Positions 23,616-32,099 of a stretch of 35,431 bases of DNA are shown here, in pieces (position 1 is the stretch's first letter; each line of letters begins with the position of its first letter). The notes beneath the pieces are model-generated. The model did no database searches, was not told where the DNA came from, and worked only from the letters and a program-made list of their open reading frames with translations. The DNA comes from Scatosoma sp045645245 (GTDB lineage Bacteria; Bacillota; Clostridia; Christensenellales; Borkfalkiaceae): assembly GCA_045645245.1 (NCBI GenBank), contig JAZRIK010000056.1:1-35431 (forward strand), given 5' to 3'. The position numbers and the translations under genes were made by a program.

Positions 23616-24869
23616 TTATCTATTTTGGCTTAATTTTTCAAAAAAATCGGGGAAGGAAATCGCACAACATTCGGGGCGTAAAATTTGCCCGCCGTTTTTC
23701 GACGCAACCATACCAACCGCCGCCGTCATCGCAATTCGATGATCCAAATAGCTATCCACCACGCCGCCGCTAAGCTGTTCTTTTCCGCGAATGATAAACC
23801 CGTCTTCCAGCTCTTCGCACTCGCCGCCCAAATTGCAAATTAACTCCGCCGTCGTTTTAATTCGATCGCTTTCTTTTACGCGCAATTCTTTCGCGCCCGT
23901 AATTCTACTTTCGCCGTCCGCATACGCGCACAAAAGCGCAATTAACGGCAGCTCATCTATCATAGCGGGAATATCTTCGCGCGTGAGCGTAATTGCCCGC
24001 ATAGGCGATTGAAAGGTTGCAATATCCGCAATTTCTTCACCGCCCGATACACGACGGTTGCGTAGCTCATAACGCACGCCTAATTTGTCAAATGCGGATA
24101 AAATTCCCGTTCGAGTGGGATTGACGCCTACGTTTTTACAAACGGTTTCCCCTTTCAGCGCACCCAGCGCCATAAAGTACGCAGCCGACGAAATGTCCGA
24201 CGGCACGCAAACGTCCACCGCACGCAAACAGCTCCGTTTTATCGTTGTTTTATTGCCATTTACGCATATATCCGCGCCCATTGCGGCAAGCATTTTTTCG
24301 GTATGGTCGCGCGATTTGACGGGTTCCGTCACGCTCGTTTCGCCGTCCGCGTTTAAGCCCGCAAGCAATACCGCGCTTTTCACCTGTGCAGACGATATTT
24401 CCAAATGAATATCTCCGCCCTGCAAATGCGCAGGCGCAAGATAAATGGGCGCGTGTCCGTCCGTCGTTTGCACGCTTGCGCCAAGTTGAGATAACGGCAA
24501 AGCTACCCGCTTCATCGGTCTTACGGATAACGATTCGTCGCCGTATAATTTTGCGGAAACACCACAGCCGCTTAAAAGTCCTGTCAAAAGCCGAATGGTT
24601 GTACCAGAGTTCCCGCAATCGAGTTCCACGTTCGACAACAGCTTATCCGCGCCTTTGACAAAAATTGTCGTTCCTTCAATTTCTATGCTCGCGCCCAGCG
24701 TTTGCATACAGCGACAGGTTGACAAGCAATCTTCGCCCATCAACGCGTTTGTAATCGTCGCGTTGCCCTTAGCAACGGCATTCAACATCACCGCACGATG
24801 GGTGATCGATTTATCACCGGGGAGAGAAAACTCGCCTGAAAAATATGTTTGTGATTGAATTGAACGCAT
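23616..24869 (-). CDS. aroA: 3-phosphoshikimate 1-carboxyvinyltransferase (EPSP synthase)
   Basis: This 417-residue enzyme joins phosphoenolpyruvate to shikimate-3-phosphate (step 6). Hallmarks are SLPGDKSITHRAVML at the N-terminus, DCGNSGTTIRLLTGLLSGCG, GDESLSVRPM, ELRVKESDRI and SYLDHRIAMT. The GNSGTT loop has no obvious unusual change. Its ATG lies inside a copy of the interspersed repeat (GGTATGCGTTCAATT), so the repeat supplies the first codons (MRSI). The site before it, GGGGAAGGT, is rather close to the start. It follows aroB by 32 bases. Confidence 0.96.
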   Translation of the reverse strand: MRSIQSQTYFSGEFSLPGDKSITHRAVMLNAVAKGNATITNALMGEDCLSTCRCMQTLGASIEIEGTTIFVKGADKLLSNVELDCGNSGTTIRLLTGLLSGCGVSAKLYGDESLSVRPMKRVALPLSQLGASVQTTDGHAPIYLAPAHLQGGDIHLEISSAQVKSAVLLAGLNADGETSVTEPVKSRDHTEKMLAAMGADICVNGNKTTIKRSCLRAVDVCVPSDISSAAYFMALGALKGETVCKNVGVNPTRTGILSAFDKLGVRYELRNRRVSGGEEIADIATFQSPMRAITLTREDIPAMIDELPLIALLCAYADGESRITGAKELRVKESDRIKTTAELICNLGGECEELEDGFIIRGKEQLSGGVVDSYLDHRIAMTAAVGMVASKNGGQILRPECCAISFPDFFEKLSQNR

Positions 24870-24876
24870 ACCTTCC
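24860..24876 (+). repeat. Interspersed repeat copy at the aroA start
   Basis: TTGAACGCATACCTTCC, one change from consensus. The aroA start codon lies inside it on the minus strand. Confidence 0.75.
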
Positions 24877-24901
24877 CCGTCCCTTTGATAATTTTTGATA
24901 T

Positions 24902-25975
24902 TTATTTTAACCGTTCTTGCAATACTGCGCCTGCCTGCACTAACCCAGTGCGATATGCGTCAAACGGTATCGATAAGCCCGTCCATTGATTTTTATCTTT
25001 CGCAACGGAAAGATAAATTTTACCCGTTTCTACGTTCTTTTTATCCAGCCTTGCTTTTTCCGCGTGTGTGCCGAGCTTGGAAAAATCATACTCGGTTTTC
25101 GGTGAGATTTTTAACGCACGCTCAATTATCGCCAACAGCTCTTCGCCGTATCCCTTTTCGCAAACGCCTTGCTCGATTGCAAGCCACGTTTCCAACCAAG
25201 CGCCAAGCAACACGCATTCGCCGTGAGAAAGTCCGCTCGCAAGCTCGATGGCGTGCCCCGTCGTGTGTCCGACGTTGAGTGATTTACGCTCGCCCGTTTC
25301 CTTTTCATCTAACTCAACTACCCGTGCCTTATGCACAATGCAAGGTGCTATGAGCGTAGTTAAAAATGCCAAATCCGCATAATCAGTTTGCTGTTGCAAA
25401 GCGTCAAACAGGTCGGCATTCAGCGCAGCATATTTGACAATTTCCCCTAAACCGCATTTCATTTCGCGCGCAGGCAGCGTACCCAAAAACACAGGGTCAA
25501 CAAGCACTTCCATCGGTTGATAGAATGCGCCGACCACGTTTTTAACTCCGCCTAAATCGACTGCTGTTTTACCGCCGACGCTGCTATCCACCTGCGATAA
25601 GAGCGTGGTAGGGATTTGCACGCAGGAAATACCGCGCATATACAGCGCAGCGGCAAGGCCGCCGATGTCGCCCACTACGCCGCCACCAACCGCAAACAAG
25701 CGCGCGGTTCGTCGCAACCCTGCCCCCGCCATTTGCTCTAAAATGCGGTAAAGCGATTGAAAATTTTTATTGCTTTCCCCAGCTTCTAAAACGAAAATTT
25801 CCGCGCCATGAAACCAAGTTTCAAACCAACTTTTATACAAAGCATACACGTTGCTATCCGTGACGACAAAGTTTTGTTGACCTTGTAAAAGCACAGGCAA
25901 ACGATTTTGAATAGCATCGCCGCCTACGTAAATTTTCGCTAAAAGCGTAGAAGCTTGTAAAGTAATCTCTTTCAT
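24902..25975 (-). CDS. aroB: 3-dehydroquinate synthase
   Basis: This 357-residue NAD- and metal-dependent enzyme cyclises DAHP to 3-dehydroquinate (step 2). Motifs are LFAVGGGVVGDIGGLAAALY for NAD binding, IPTTLLSQVDSSVGGKTAVD, KNVVGAFYQP, GLGEIVKYA and the metal histidines in NVGHTTGHAIE. Length is normal. The start is four bases after the aroC stop, with no clear ribosome site of its own, so translation is probably coupled to aroC. Confidence 0.96.
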   Translation of the reverse strand: MKEITLQASTLLAKIYVGGDAIQNRLPVLLQGQQNFVVTDSNVYALYKSWFETWFHGAEIFVLEAGESNKNFQSLYRILEQMAGAGLRRTARLFAVGGGVVGDIGGLAAALYMRGISCVQIPTTLLSQVDSSVGGKTAVDLGGVKNVVGAFYQPMEVLVDPVFLGTLPAREMKCGLGEIVKYAALNADLFDALQQQTDYADLAFLTTLIAPCIVHKARVVELDEKETGERKSLNVGHTTGHAIELASGLSHGECVLLGAWLETWLAIEQGVCEKGYGEELLAIIERALKISPKTEYDFSKLGTHAEKARLDKKNVETGKIYLSVAKDKNQWTGLSIPFDAYRTGLVQAGAVLQERLK

Positions 25976-25979
25976 AAAT

Positions 25980-27119
25980 TTATCTCAATGCGTTATAACG
26001 CTCGATAACTTGCGCCATCGTATCGCCGCCCAAGCGTTCTTGAACAGCGTCGGCAAGTACTTTAGCGACAACCGCTTCGGCGATAATCTCCATCGCAAAA
26101 ATGGCACAAACGTCGCTGCGTTCAGACGCAGCCGTCGCCGCTTGTTTGGTCAAATAGTCCACTGTATTCAACCCTTGCATAAGGGTAGGGATCGGCTTCA
26201 TCGCCAAGCGCAAAACCAGTTCTTCGCCGTTCGACATCCCACCTTCGATACCGCCGGCACGGTTGGTCTTGCGATAATAGCCGTTTTCTTCGTTATAAAA
26301 AATTTCGTCGTGAATCTCTTTCCCGCTCACGTGCGCGACGTTAAATCCGTCGCCAACTTCTACGCCTTTCACCGCTTGAATACTCATTAAAGCACCCGCC
26401 AAACGCGCGTCTAATTTTTGTTCGTAAGTCATCATACTGCCAAAGCCGCTCTTTAAGCCGCGCACACGAATTTCCACCACGCCGCCAGCCGTATCACCCT
26501 GCGCTTTTAACGCGCTTATCTTTTCTTTGGCTTGCTGTTCCAAAGCAGCGTCAAGCATACCCGTTTCGCTTGTTTTTGCACGGGAAAGTTCATTGAACGC
26601 ATACCTGCCCTCGTCCTTTATACCGCAAATCTCTTTAACGTATCCAGAAATCTCTATGCCAAGCGCGGATAAGTATTGCTTAAAAACACCGCCTGCGGCA
26701 ACACGAATCGCCGTTTCGCGAGCGGACGCACGCTCTAAAATATTCCGCGCATCGTCTTGCTCAAATTTGATAACGCCCGTCAAATCCGCGTGACCGGGAC
26801 GCACCTTCGTCACGCTCTTTTTTTGCATCGCAGCTACGTCGCACTCGCCATCCGACATACACGACGACCAGTTTTGATAATCTTTGTTATAAATACACAG
26901 CGTAAGCGGACTGCCCAGCGTTTCTTGATTGCGCACGCCAGACAAAATTTCCGCTTGGTCTTTTTCAATCTTTTGCCGTCCGCCGCGGCCAAACCCGCGC
27001 TGACGAAGCGCTAAATCCGCATTAATTTTATCCAAATCGATGGGCAAATGCGCAGGCACCCCTTCGATGATTGCCACAAGCGCCTTGCCGTGCGATTCGC
27101 CTGCCGTTGTTAATTTCAT
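25980..27119 (-). CDS. aroC: Chorismate synthase
   Basis: This 379-residue flavin-dependent enzyme makes chorismate (step 7). Signatures are TTAGESHGKALV at the N-terminus, GRGGRQKIEKD, ILERASARETAIRVAAGG, GFGSMMTYEQKLDARLAGAL and NRAGGIEGGMSNGE. ATG 27119 is chosen because GGAG lies six bases upstream; an in-frame TTG at 27131 would include that ribosome site. A full copy of the interspersed 18-base repeat is inside the coding region at 26593-26610 and encodes GRYAFN in the loop between IKDE and ELSRAKTS. This is a variable part of the family, so the frame stays open and the enzyme is probably functional. It follows clpC by 21 bases. Confidence 0.96.
   Translation of the reverse strand: MKLTTAGESHGKALVAIIEGVPAHLPIDLDKINADLALRQRGFGRGGRQKIEKDQAEILSGVRNQETLGSPLTLCIYNKDYQNWSSCMSDGECDVAAMQKKSVTKVRPGHADLTGVIKFEQDDARNILERASARETAIRVAAGGVFKQYLSALGIEISGYVKEICGIKDEGRYAFNELSRAKTSETGMLDAALEQQAKEKISALKAQGDTAGGVVEIRVRGLKSGFGSMMTYEQKLDARLAGALMSIQAVKGVEVGDGFNVAHVSGKEIHDEIFYNEENGYYRKTNRAGGIEGGMSNGEELVLRLAMKPIPTLMQGLNTVDYLTKQAATAASERSDVCAIFAMEIIAEAVVAKVLADAVQERLGGDTMAQVIERYNALR
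26593..26610 (+). repeat. Interspersed repeat copy inside aroC, exact 18-mer
   Basis: Exact consensus TTGAACGCATACCTGCCC within the aroC coding region, identical over all 18 bases to the copy at 20318. It is translated as GRYAFN on the minus strand. Confidence 0.85.
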
Positions 27120-27140
27120 ATTGTTCTCCAATTTCGCGTA

Positions 27141-29741
27141 TCAAAGGCAATCTTTTGCCAAAAACGTAAACGTGCTCCCTAAATAATCTACCGTAATTTT
27201 TTGCCCGTTATGCACCCTGCCAAGCAAAATCTCTTCGGATAATTTATCTTCAATTCTGCGCTGAATCACGCGCTTGAGCGGTCTTGCGCCGTATTGCGGA
27301 TCGTATCCTTCTTGCACAAGTGCGTGTAGCGCTCGCTCGGTGACGTCCAAAGTAATGCCACGCTGTTCAACCAGTCGTTTGGCAAGCCCCGCCACGATTT
27401 TTCCGCCGATTTTCTCGCAATCCGCTTGCGTTAAACGATGGAATACGATTACGTCGTCCATTCTATTCAAAAACTCAGGACGGAATTTCTCTTTCAACGC
27501 CTTCGTGACGTTTTCTTTCATCGAATCGTACTGATTTGCGGTTGCACCGTTGTCGCCGCGGCCGCTCTCTTCGCTGCCAAATCCATACACGCCCGTACGC
27601 TCGCTTTGTGCCACAGCCGCGCCCACGTTGGACGTTAAAATAATAATCGCGTTCTTAAAGCTGACCGTTCTACCCTTGCTATCCGTCAAGCGCCCGTCGT
27701 CTAAAATTTGCAAAAGTAGGTTAAATACGTCGGGATGCGCTTTTTCAATTTCATCAAAGAGTACCACGCAATACGGTTTGGTACGAACCTTATCCGTTAA
27801 TTGCCCCGTTTGCATATCTTCATAGCCAACGTAGCCCGGGGGCGCGCCGATAAGCTTGGAAACCGATTGTTTTTCCATATATTCGCTCATATCTAAGCGA
27901 ATCATCTGCTCTTCCGACCCAAACATCGCTTCGGCAAGCGCTTTGGTTAAGTCGGTTTTACCAACGCCCGTAGGCCCGACAAAAATAAACGAGCCGATGG
28001 GGCGGGACGGGTCTTTCAAGCCCGCACGCGCACGCCGAATGGCTTTAGAAACCGCACTAACCGCTTCGTTTTGGCCGATAATTCTGCGGTGCAAGTCTTC
28101 TTCCAACCGCATCAGCTTTTCCCCTTCTTCCTGCGTAATTTTCGTTAAAGGAAGTTGCATACGCGCGCTGACAATCGCCGCAACCTGCTCTCTACCGATT
28201 GCCGCCCTGCCGTCCGCGAGTATCAACGGCGCTTGCGCGCGTTTGAGTGCATTCAGCTTTTCCTGCGCTTGACGCATATTTTCCAGCGCCGCCGTTGCCA
28301 ACGGATATTCTCCCCGCTGTTCGTGCGTTTTTCGCGCTTGATTGAGCTCGTCAATCTCTCTTTGCAGCTGCTTTAATTCCAACCCGCCGTCTTGCATAAT
28401 GCGCACTCTTGCCGCCGCTTCGTCGATTAAATCGATGGCTTTATCAGGCAAGAAACGGTCGGTAATATAGCGCGAAGAAAGCTTGACCGCCGCCTCAATC
28501 GCCTCGTCCGTAATTACGATTTCGTGGTGCGCTTCGTACTTTTTACGCAGTCCTTTCAAAATAGTAATCGCGTCCTTTTCCGACGGCTCATCTACCTGTA
28601 CGGGCGTAAATCTGCGCTCTAATGCGCTGTCCTTTTCGATATATTTTCGATATTCTTCTATCGTAGTTGCGCCGATGACCTGCAAATCACCCCGCGCAAG
28701 CATAGGTTTTAAGATATTCGCCGCGTCCATACCGTTATCCGACGACGCACCCGCGCCGACGATGGTATGAATTTCATCGATGAATAAAACAATGTCGCCG
28801 TCTTCCGTGACAGCACTCATCAAGTCTTTTAACCGTTCTTCAAAGTCGCCACGATACCGTGCGCCGGCAAGCATTCCGGGTAAATCCACGGAAAACACCG
28901 TTTTATTGTAAAGCTGTTCAGGAACTTCGCCCGAAACAATCATTTGCGAAAGTCCTTCGATAATCGCGCTTTTCCCGACCCCCGGCTCACCCACGAGTAC
29001 GGGATTGTTTTTCATACGGCGGGAAAGCACCTGCACAACCTTTTCAAGCTCTTTTTTTCTGCCGATAACGGGGTCCATTTTCCCCCGTTTTGCGCGCTCG
29101 GTCATATCCATACCATACGCCGAGAGTTTTTCCATCGCCGCGCTCTTTTTGCTCTTGAATAAGCCGCCTTTTTCCAAAGTAGCAGCTTTACTTTGCGTTT
29201 TTTGCACTTTATCTTGCGCCGCGCTATCGCCCGTAAAATCGTTGCCGCCATACTCCTGCGGCAAGGGGTTGGTTTGGTACGTTTCTTTCTCCACTTCGCC
29301 AAAAATTTGCTTATGCTTTAACTCCATCAACGCTTGATAGGTTTTTTTCTGTAAAGCTTCGATATCGGTAAAGCGTTTCAAAATTTGTACCGCACAGCAA
29401 TCAGGAATAGATAAAATGGCGTATAACATATGCGCCGTACCCGCCAAAGTGTTGGTTTCTTCGGATAAAAGCACTGCGTCGTCGTAAATTTTTTGCGTGC
29501 GACGGGTCAGTCCTTCGCATTTGCTATCTTTATCAATCGTTTTGAAGAAAAGCTCGCCATACTCGTTTTTCGTCACGCCTTCGCCGGATAAAAGTCCGTA
29601 AGCAATACACTCGGGTAGGCACAAAAACGTATAGATGAAATGCTCGCTACCAACGTAATACGCGCCTTTCTCTACCGTGAGTTCGTTCGCCATCTTCAAC
29701 GCTTTTCTTAAATTTTCCGAAGCTCTCGTCAAGGGATACAT
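27141..29741 (-). CDS. clpC: ATP-dependent Clp protease ATPase subunit ClpC
   Basis: This 866-residue AAA+ unfoldase feeds ClpP and, in Bacillus-type systems, recognises proteins marked by McsB arginine phosphorylation. It has an N-terminal Clp_N repeat domain (about 1-150), AAA-1 with GEPGVGKS and VLFIDEIHTIVGAG, a UVR-type coiled middle (ELKQLQREIDELNQARKTHE), and AAA-2 with GPTGVGKT and VVLFDEIEKAHPDV. A YGF loop (GVYGFGSEESG) fits the ClpP-docking loop, and the C-terminal D2-small domain carries YGARPLKRVIQRRIED. AAGGA precedes the ATG. It follows mcsB by 23 bases. clpP is not in the window. Confidence 0.97.
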   Translation of the reverse strand: MYPLTRASENLRKALKMANELTVEKGAYYVGSEHFIYTFLCLPECIAYGLLSGEGVTKNEYGELFFKTIDKDSKCEGLTRRTQKIYDDAVLLSEETNTLAGTAHMLYAILSIPDCCAVQILKRFTDIEALQKKTYQALMELKHKQIFGEVEKETYQTNPLPQEYGGNDFTGDSAAQDKVQKTQSKAATLEKGGLFKSKKSAAMEKLSAYGMDMTERAKRGKMDPVIGRKKELEKVVQVLSRRMKNNPVLVGEPGVGKSAIIEGLSQMIVSGEVPEQLYNKTVFSVDLPGMLAGARYRGDFEERLKDLMSAVTEDGDIVLFIDEIHTIVGAGASSDNGMDAANILKPMLARGDLQVIGATTIEEYRKYIEKDSALERRFTPVQVDEPSEKDAITILKGLRKKYEAHHEIVITDEAIEAAVKLSSRYITDRFLPDKAIDLIDEAAARVRIMQDGGLELKQLQREIDELNQARKTHEQRGEYPLATAALENMRQAQEKLNALKRAQAPLILADGRAAIGREQVAAIVSARMQLPLTKITQEEGEKLMRLEEDLHRRIIGQNEAVSAVSKAIRRARAGLKDPSRPIGSFIFVGPTGVGKTDLTKALAEAMFGSEEQMIRLDMSEYMEKQSVSKLIGAPPGYVGYEDMQTGQLTDKVRTKPYCVVLFDEIEKAHPDVFNLLLQILDDGRLTDSKGRTVSFKNAIIILTSNVGAAVAQSERTGVYGFGSEESGRGDNGATANQYDSMKENVTKALKEKFRPEFLNRMDDVIVFHRLTQADCEKIGGKIVAGLAKRLVEQRGITLDVTERALHALVQEGYDPQYGARPLKRVIQRRIEDKLSEEILLGRVHNGQKITVDYLGSTFTFLAKDCL

Positions 29742-29764
29742 ATCGTTTTCCTTATCGTTTTCGT

Positions 29765-30805
29765 TTATTTTTTATTTTTTTTGTCTGCGCGTACAACCAA
29801 CTCACGCAAAACTTTTTGTACTATTTCCGCGCGAGCCAAGTCGCACTCGTATTCGCTTGCGCCTTGCAAGCCGTTCCCGATTTGAAAGGACGCAGGGCGC
29901 ATATTTGCCGCAAAATCGTTAAAATCTTGCACGTTTCGTACCTGTAAAAATCCCAGCGCGATACCCAGCTTTACCTTTACAATGCTTTCCGTCAATTCTT
30001 TTAAGGAAAGCACCGCGCAATTGCAAAGCGTGCCGTAAGCACGCAGGCATTCGTCTTTTAACGCAATATGTTCGGTTTTAAGCAGTTCTTCTCGTGCGTT
30101 TAATTCCATATCGCAAAGCGTCATCGTCATACGCACCATTTTATCCAAAATTTCGCTTTCCGACATACCCAAAGTGCGTTCGTTGCTTACCTGATAGGTA
30201 TATCCTTCCGCCGCGGTGCCTTCGCCGAACACGCCGCGCACCGTTAAGCCGTTCACTTTGAGCTTGGGCAAAAAGCTTTTTAAGCCGTTGGTTTTGGCAA
30301 GTGCGGGCAAAAACATCATTACCGATGCGCGCATACCCGTACCCACGTTCGTCGGACACGCCGTTAAGTATCCAAGCTGATCATCGTAGGCAAAATTCAA
30401 CCGCGCACCAAGCTGTTCGTCAATTCCGCTAATGTTTTCGTATGCCTTATATAAGTCGAAGCCCTTATAGATAAACTGCTCGCGCAAATGGTCTTCTTCG
30501 TTGACCATAATGGAAACGGTGCGATCGCTGGATAAAAACGCCGCCGCAACGTTCTTTTTACGGATCAGCGCAGGACTAATCAAGTGCTGTTCTTGCAATA
30601 ACGTGGCTTCTTCGCGCTTTAACGTAGCCAAGTCCTTTTTTTCAAAATCATCTACTTCCTTTAACGTGTTTTCCACCAAGTAAATAACTTCCTGCGCCAA
30701 CTTTTCGTCCAGCTTTTCAGGAAACGGATATGCCGCAAGGTTGCGCGCCAAACGAATACGGGTGGAAGTGACTATGGATTGAATGAAAGCGGGCGTTTGC
30801 GCCAT
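29765..30805 (-). CDS. mcsB: Protein arginine kinase McsB
   Basis: This 346-residue phosphagen-kinase-like enzyme phosphorylates arginine side chains on proteins, marking them for ClpC-ClpP. Near the N-terminus VTSTRIRLARNLAAYPFP is the classical substrate/ATP-binding start. Later come VNEEDHLREQFIYKGFDL, ACPTNVGTGMRASVMMFLP and GVFGEGTAAEGYTYQVSNER. The length is close to the family norm. AGAAGGAGG precedes the start, which lies inside mcsA (34-base overlap), so translation is coupled to its activator. Confidence 0.96.
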   Translation of the reverse strand: MAQTPAFIQSIVTSTRIRLARNLAAYPFPEKLDEKLAQEVIYLVENTLKEVDDFEKKDLATLKREEATLLQEQHLISPALIRKKNVAAAFLSSDRTVSIMVNEEDHLREQFIYKGFDLYKAYENISGIDEQLGARLNFAYDDQLGYLTACPTNVGTGMRASVMMFLPALAKTNGLKSFLPKLKVNGLTVRGVFGEGTAAEGYTYQVSNERTLGMSESEILDKMVRMTMTLCDMELNAREELLKTEHIALKDECLRAYGTLCNCAVLSLKELTESIVKVKLGIALGFLQVRNVQDFNDFAANMRPASFQIGNGLQGASEYECDLARAEIVQKVLRELVVRADKKNKK

Positions 30806-31254
30806 ACGTAATCTTCCTCCTTCTCTCTTCCTTCCTGCAAAAGCAGCAGCCGTTCGGTGTATGCCCGCGCTCCCACAAAATCTTTTTCCATATTCAGCTT
30901 TTCCACAAGCATTTTCAACTCACCGCAACGCCGAGCAATGCTTTCTGTTTTATCCCCGATGGGGGAAGTCCCCGTATGCAGGTCGTTTTTTTGTACTTTG
31001 ATAATCACGGGCATCAATGCGCCCGCGAGTTCGCTATAACACTTCGCGCAGCCCACTAAATTGCGTTTTTTAAGCGTTTCCACACTCGTCCCGCAATACG
31101 AACACGCTTGCAAAGTAGCTTTTGATGGGTTTTCGGGCGCGATAAACAAACGGTAATAGCAGTCCAAGCAATAATATTGCGTTTTAGATTGCTCGTTTTT
31201 TACCTGTTCGTACGTTTTCGTTGCTTGATTTTTTTTGCAATGTTCGCACAACAT
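30772..31254 (-). CDS. mcsA: McsA, zinc-binding activator of McsB
   Basis: This 160-residue protein is the usual partner of McsB. It has four CxxC pairs for zinc (CEHC, CLDC, CSYC, CAKC) and a C-terminal UVR motif (LKMLVEKLNMEKDFVGARAY). It overlaps mcsB by 34 bases and starts 20 bases after the XRE regulator gene. In the classical operon ctsR precedes mcsA; here another regulator takes that place. Confidence 0.94.
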   Translation of the reverse strand: MLCEHCKKNQATKTYEQVKNEQSKTQYYCLDCYYRLFIAPENPSKATLQACSYCGTSVETLKKRNLVGCAKCYSELAGALMPVIIKVQKNDLHTGTSPIGDKTESIARRCGELKMLVEKLNMEKDFVGARAYTERLLLLQEGREKEEDYVWRKRPLSFNP

Positions 31255-31274
31255 AGCTCGCCCTATTTCCCCTT

Positions 31275-31946
31275 TTACTCTATATTTTCGTCGATTTTAT
31301 CCTTTTCCTTCTTCGCTCCGCGCTTAAACAGCGAACGGAAAAATATCCACAGCGTTTCTAATACCTGCAAGGGAATCCCCAGCAAAAATAAGTTCCAAAT
31401 CGCTCCGTACGGTACGCCGAGCGGCGTCAGTACTTGTTGGACCGTCAAACAAATAGTCACGATCGTTGTCCAAATGAGTGTAGAAACGGATATAAAATTC
31501 AGCAAGCGATATTTCCAGATACCAGAATATATAATCAAAACAATGGAATTTGCCACAACGGCATAAAGAAAGCTAAGCCACGCGGCGATTGTTTCGTTCC
31601 AAAGCAATAAGCCCACGAACACGCAGGTCGCGACCAACCAAACGATACCGCTTGAAAGCAGCATAATGAACAGGTGCGAGCGTTGTTTTTTCTTGCGCTC
31701 CGTTCCATTTTTTGGTTGCACAGGCGTACTCGTACCCACCAAATCGTCAATCGATACTCCGTAAAGCTTGGCAAGCTGCAGTAAAACGTACACGTCAGGC
31801 ACGCCGCCCGCCGATTCCCATTTGGAAATCGATTTATCCGAGTAGTTTATTTTTTCCGCAAGCTCCGCCTGCGTTAAGCCGGTCGCCTTGCGATAATGTA
31901 TTAAATTTTTTGCAATTCTTTCGTTAATTTCGCGTATATTTCCCAT
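31275..31946 (-). CDS. XRE-family regulator with C-terminal membrane domain
   Basis: This 223-residue protein combines an N-terminal helix-turn-helix of the XRE/HTH_3 type (IAKNLIHYRKATGLTQAELA, then INYSDKSISKWESAGGVPD) with a C-terminal part of four likely transmembrane helices (about 95-215, such as FIMLLSSGIVWLVATCVFVG). It may be a membrane-tethered repressor that senses envelope or membrane state (inference). It heads the mcsA-mcsB-clpC-aro operon where ctsR is usually found. ATG 31946 is preferred because a TTGACG-17-TATCAT promoter ends six bases before it; an upstream ATG in the same frame at 31973 would lie inside that promoter. It has no ribosome site, so the message is probably leaderless. 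Confidence 0.88.
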   Translation of the reverse strand: MGNIREINERIAKNLIHYRKATGLTQAELAEKINYSDKSISKWESAGGVPDVYVLLQLAKLYGVSIDDLVGTSTPVQPKNGTERKKKQRSHLFIMLLSSGIVWLVATCVFVGLLLWNETIAAWLSFLYAVVANSIVLIIYSGIWKYRLLNFISVSTLIWTTIVTICLTVQQVLTPLGVPYGAIWNLFLLGIPLQVLETLWIFFRSLFKRGAKKEKDKIDENIE

Positions 31947-31952
31947 ATTCCT

Positions 31953-31981
31953 ATGATAGCACTTTTTATGCAATTCGTCAA
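31953..31981 (-). promoter_or_regulatory. Promoter of the xre-mcsAB-clpC-aro operon
   Basis: On the minus strand TTGACG (31981-31976) and TATCAT (31958-31953) are 17 bases apart, with TGC before the -10 box (extended -10). Six bases later is the ATG of the XRE gene. No CtsR-type GGTCAAA heptads are seen around it. Confidence 0.8.
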
Positions 31982-32035
31982 GTAGGTTATGCTATATTCC
32001 GTTATTTTTCTAACAAAAACACACTTTCCAAGCGT

Positions 32036-32070
32036 AAAAAAAGGGTTTTCTATTATAATAGAAAACCCTT
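32036..32070 (-). terminator. Intrinsic terminator of proS
   Basis: On the minus strand AAGGGTTTTCTATTATAATAGAAAACCCTT forms a near-perfect hairpin followed by a run of T residues. It lies about 30 bases past the proS stop codon. Confidence 0.88.
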
Positions 32071-32099
32071 TCGCTTATTTTTTAAGTTGTGCTACTCAA

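Noticed and set aside
26593..26610. Frameshift or disruption of aroC by the repeat
   Set aside because: The insertion-like segment is 18 bases, the frame remains open and all active-site motifs follow it.
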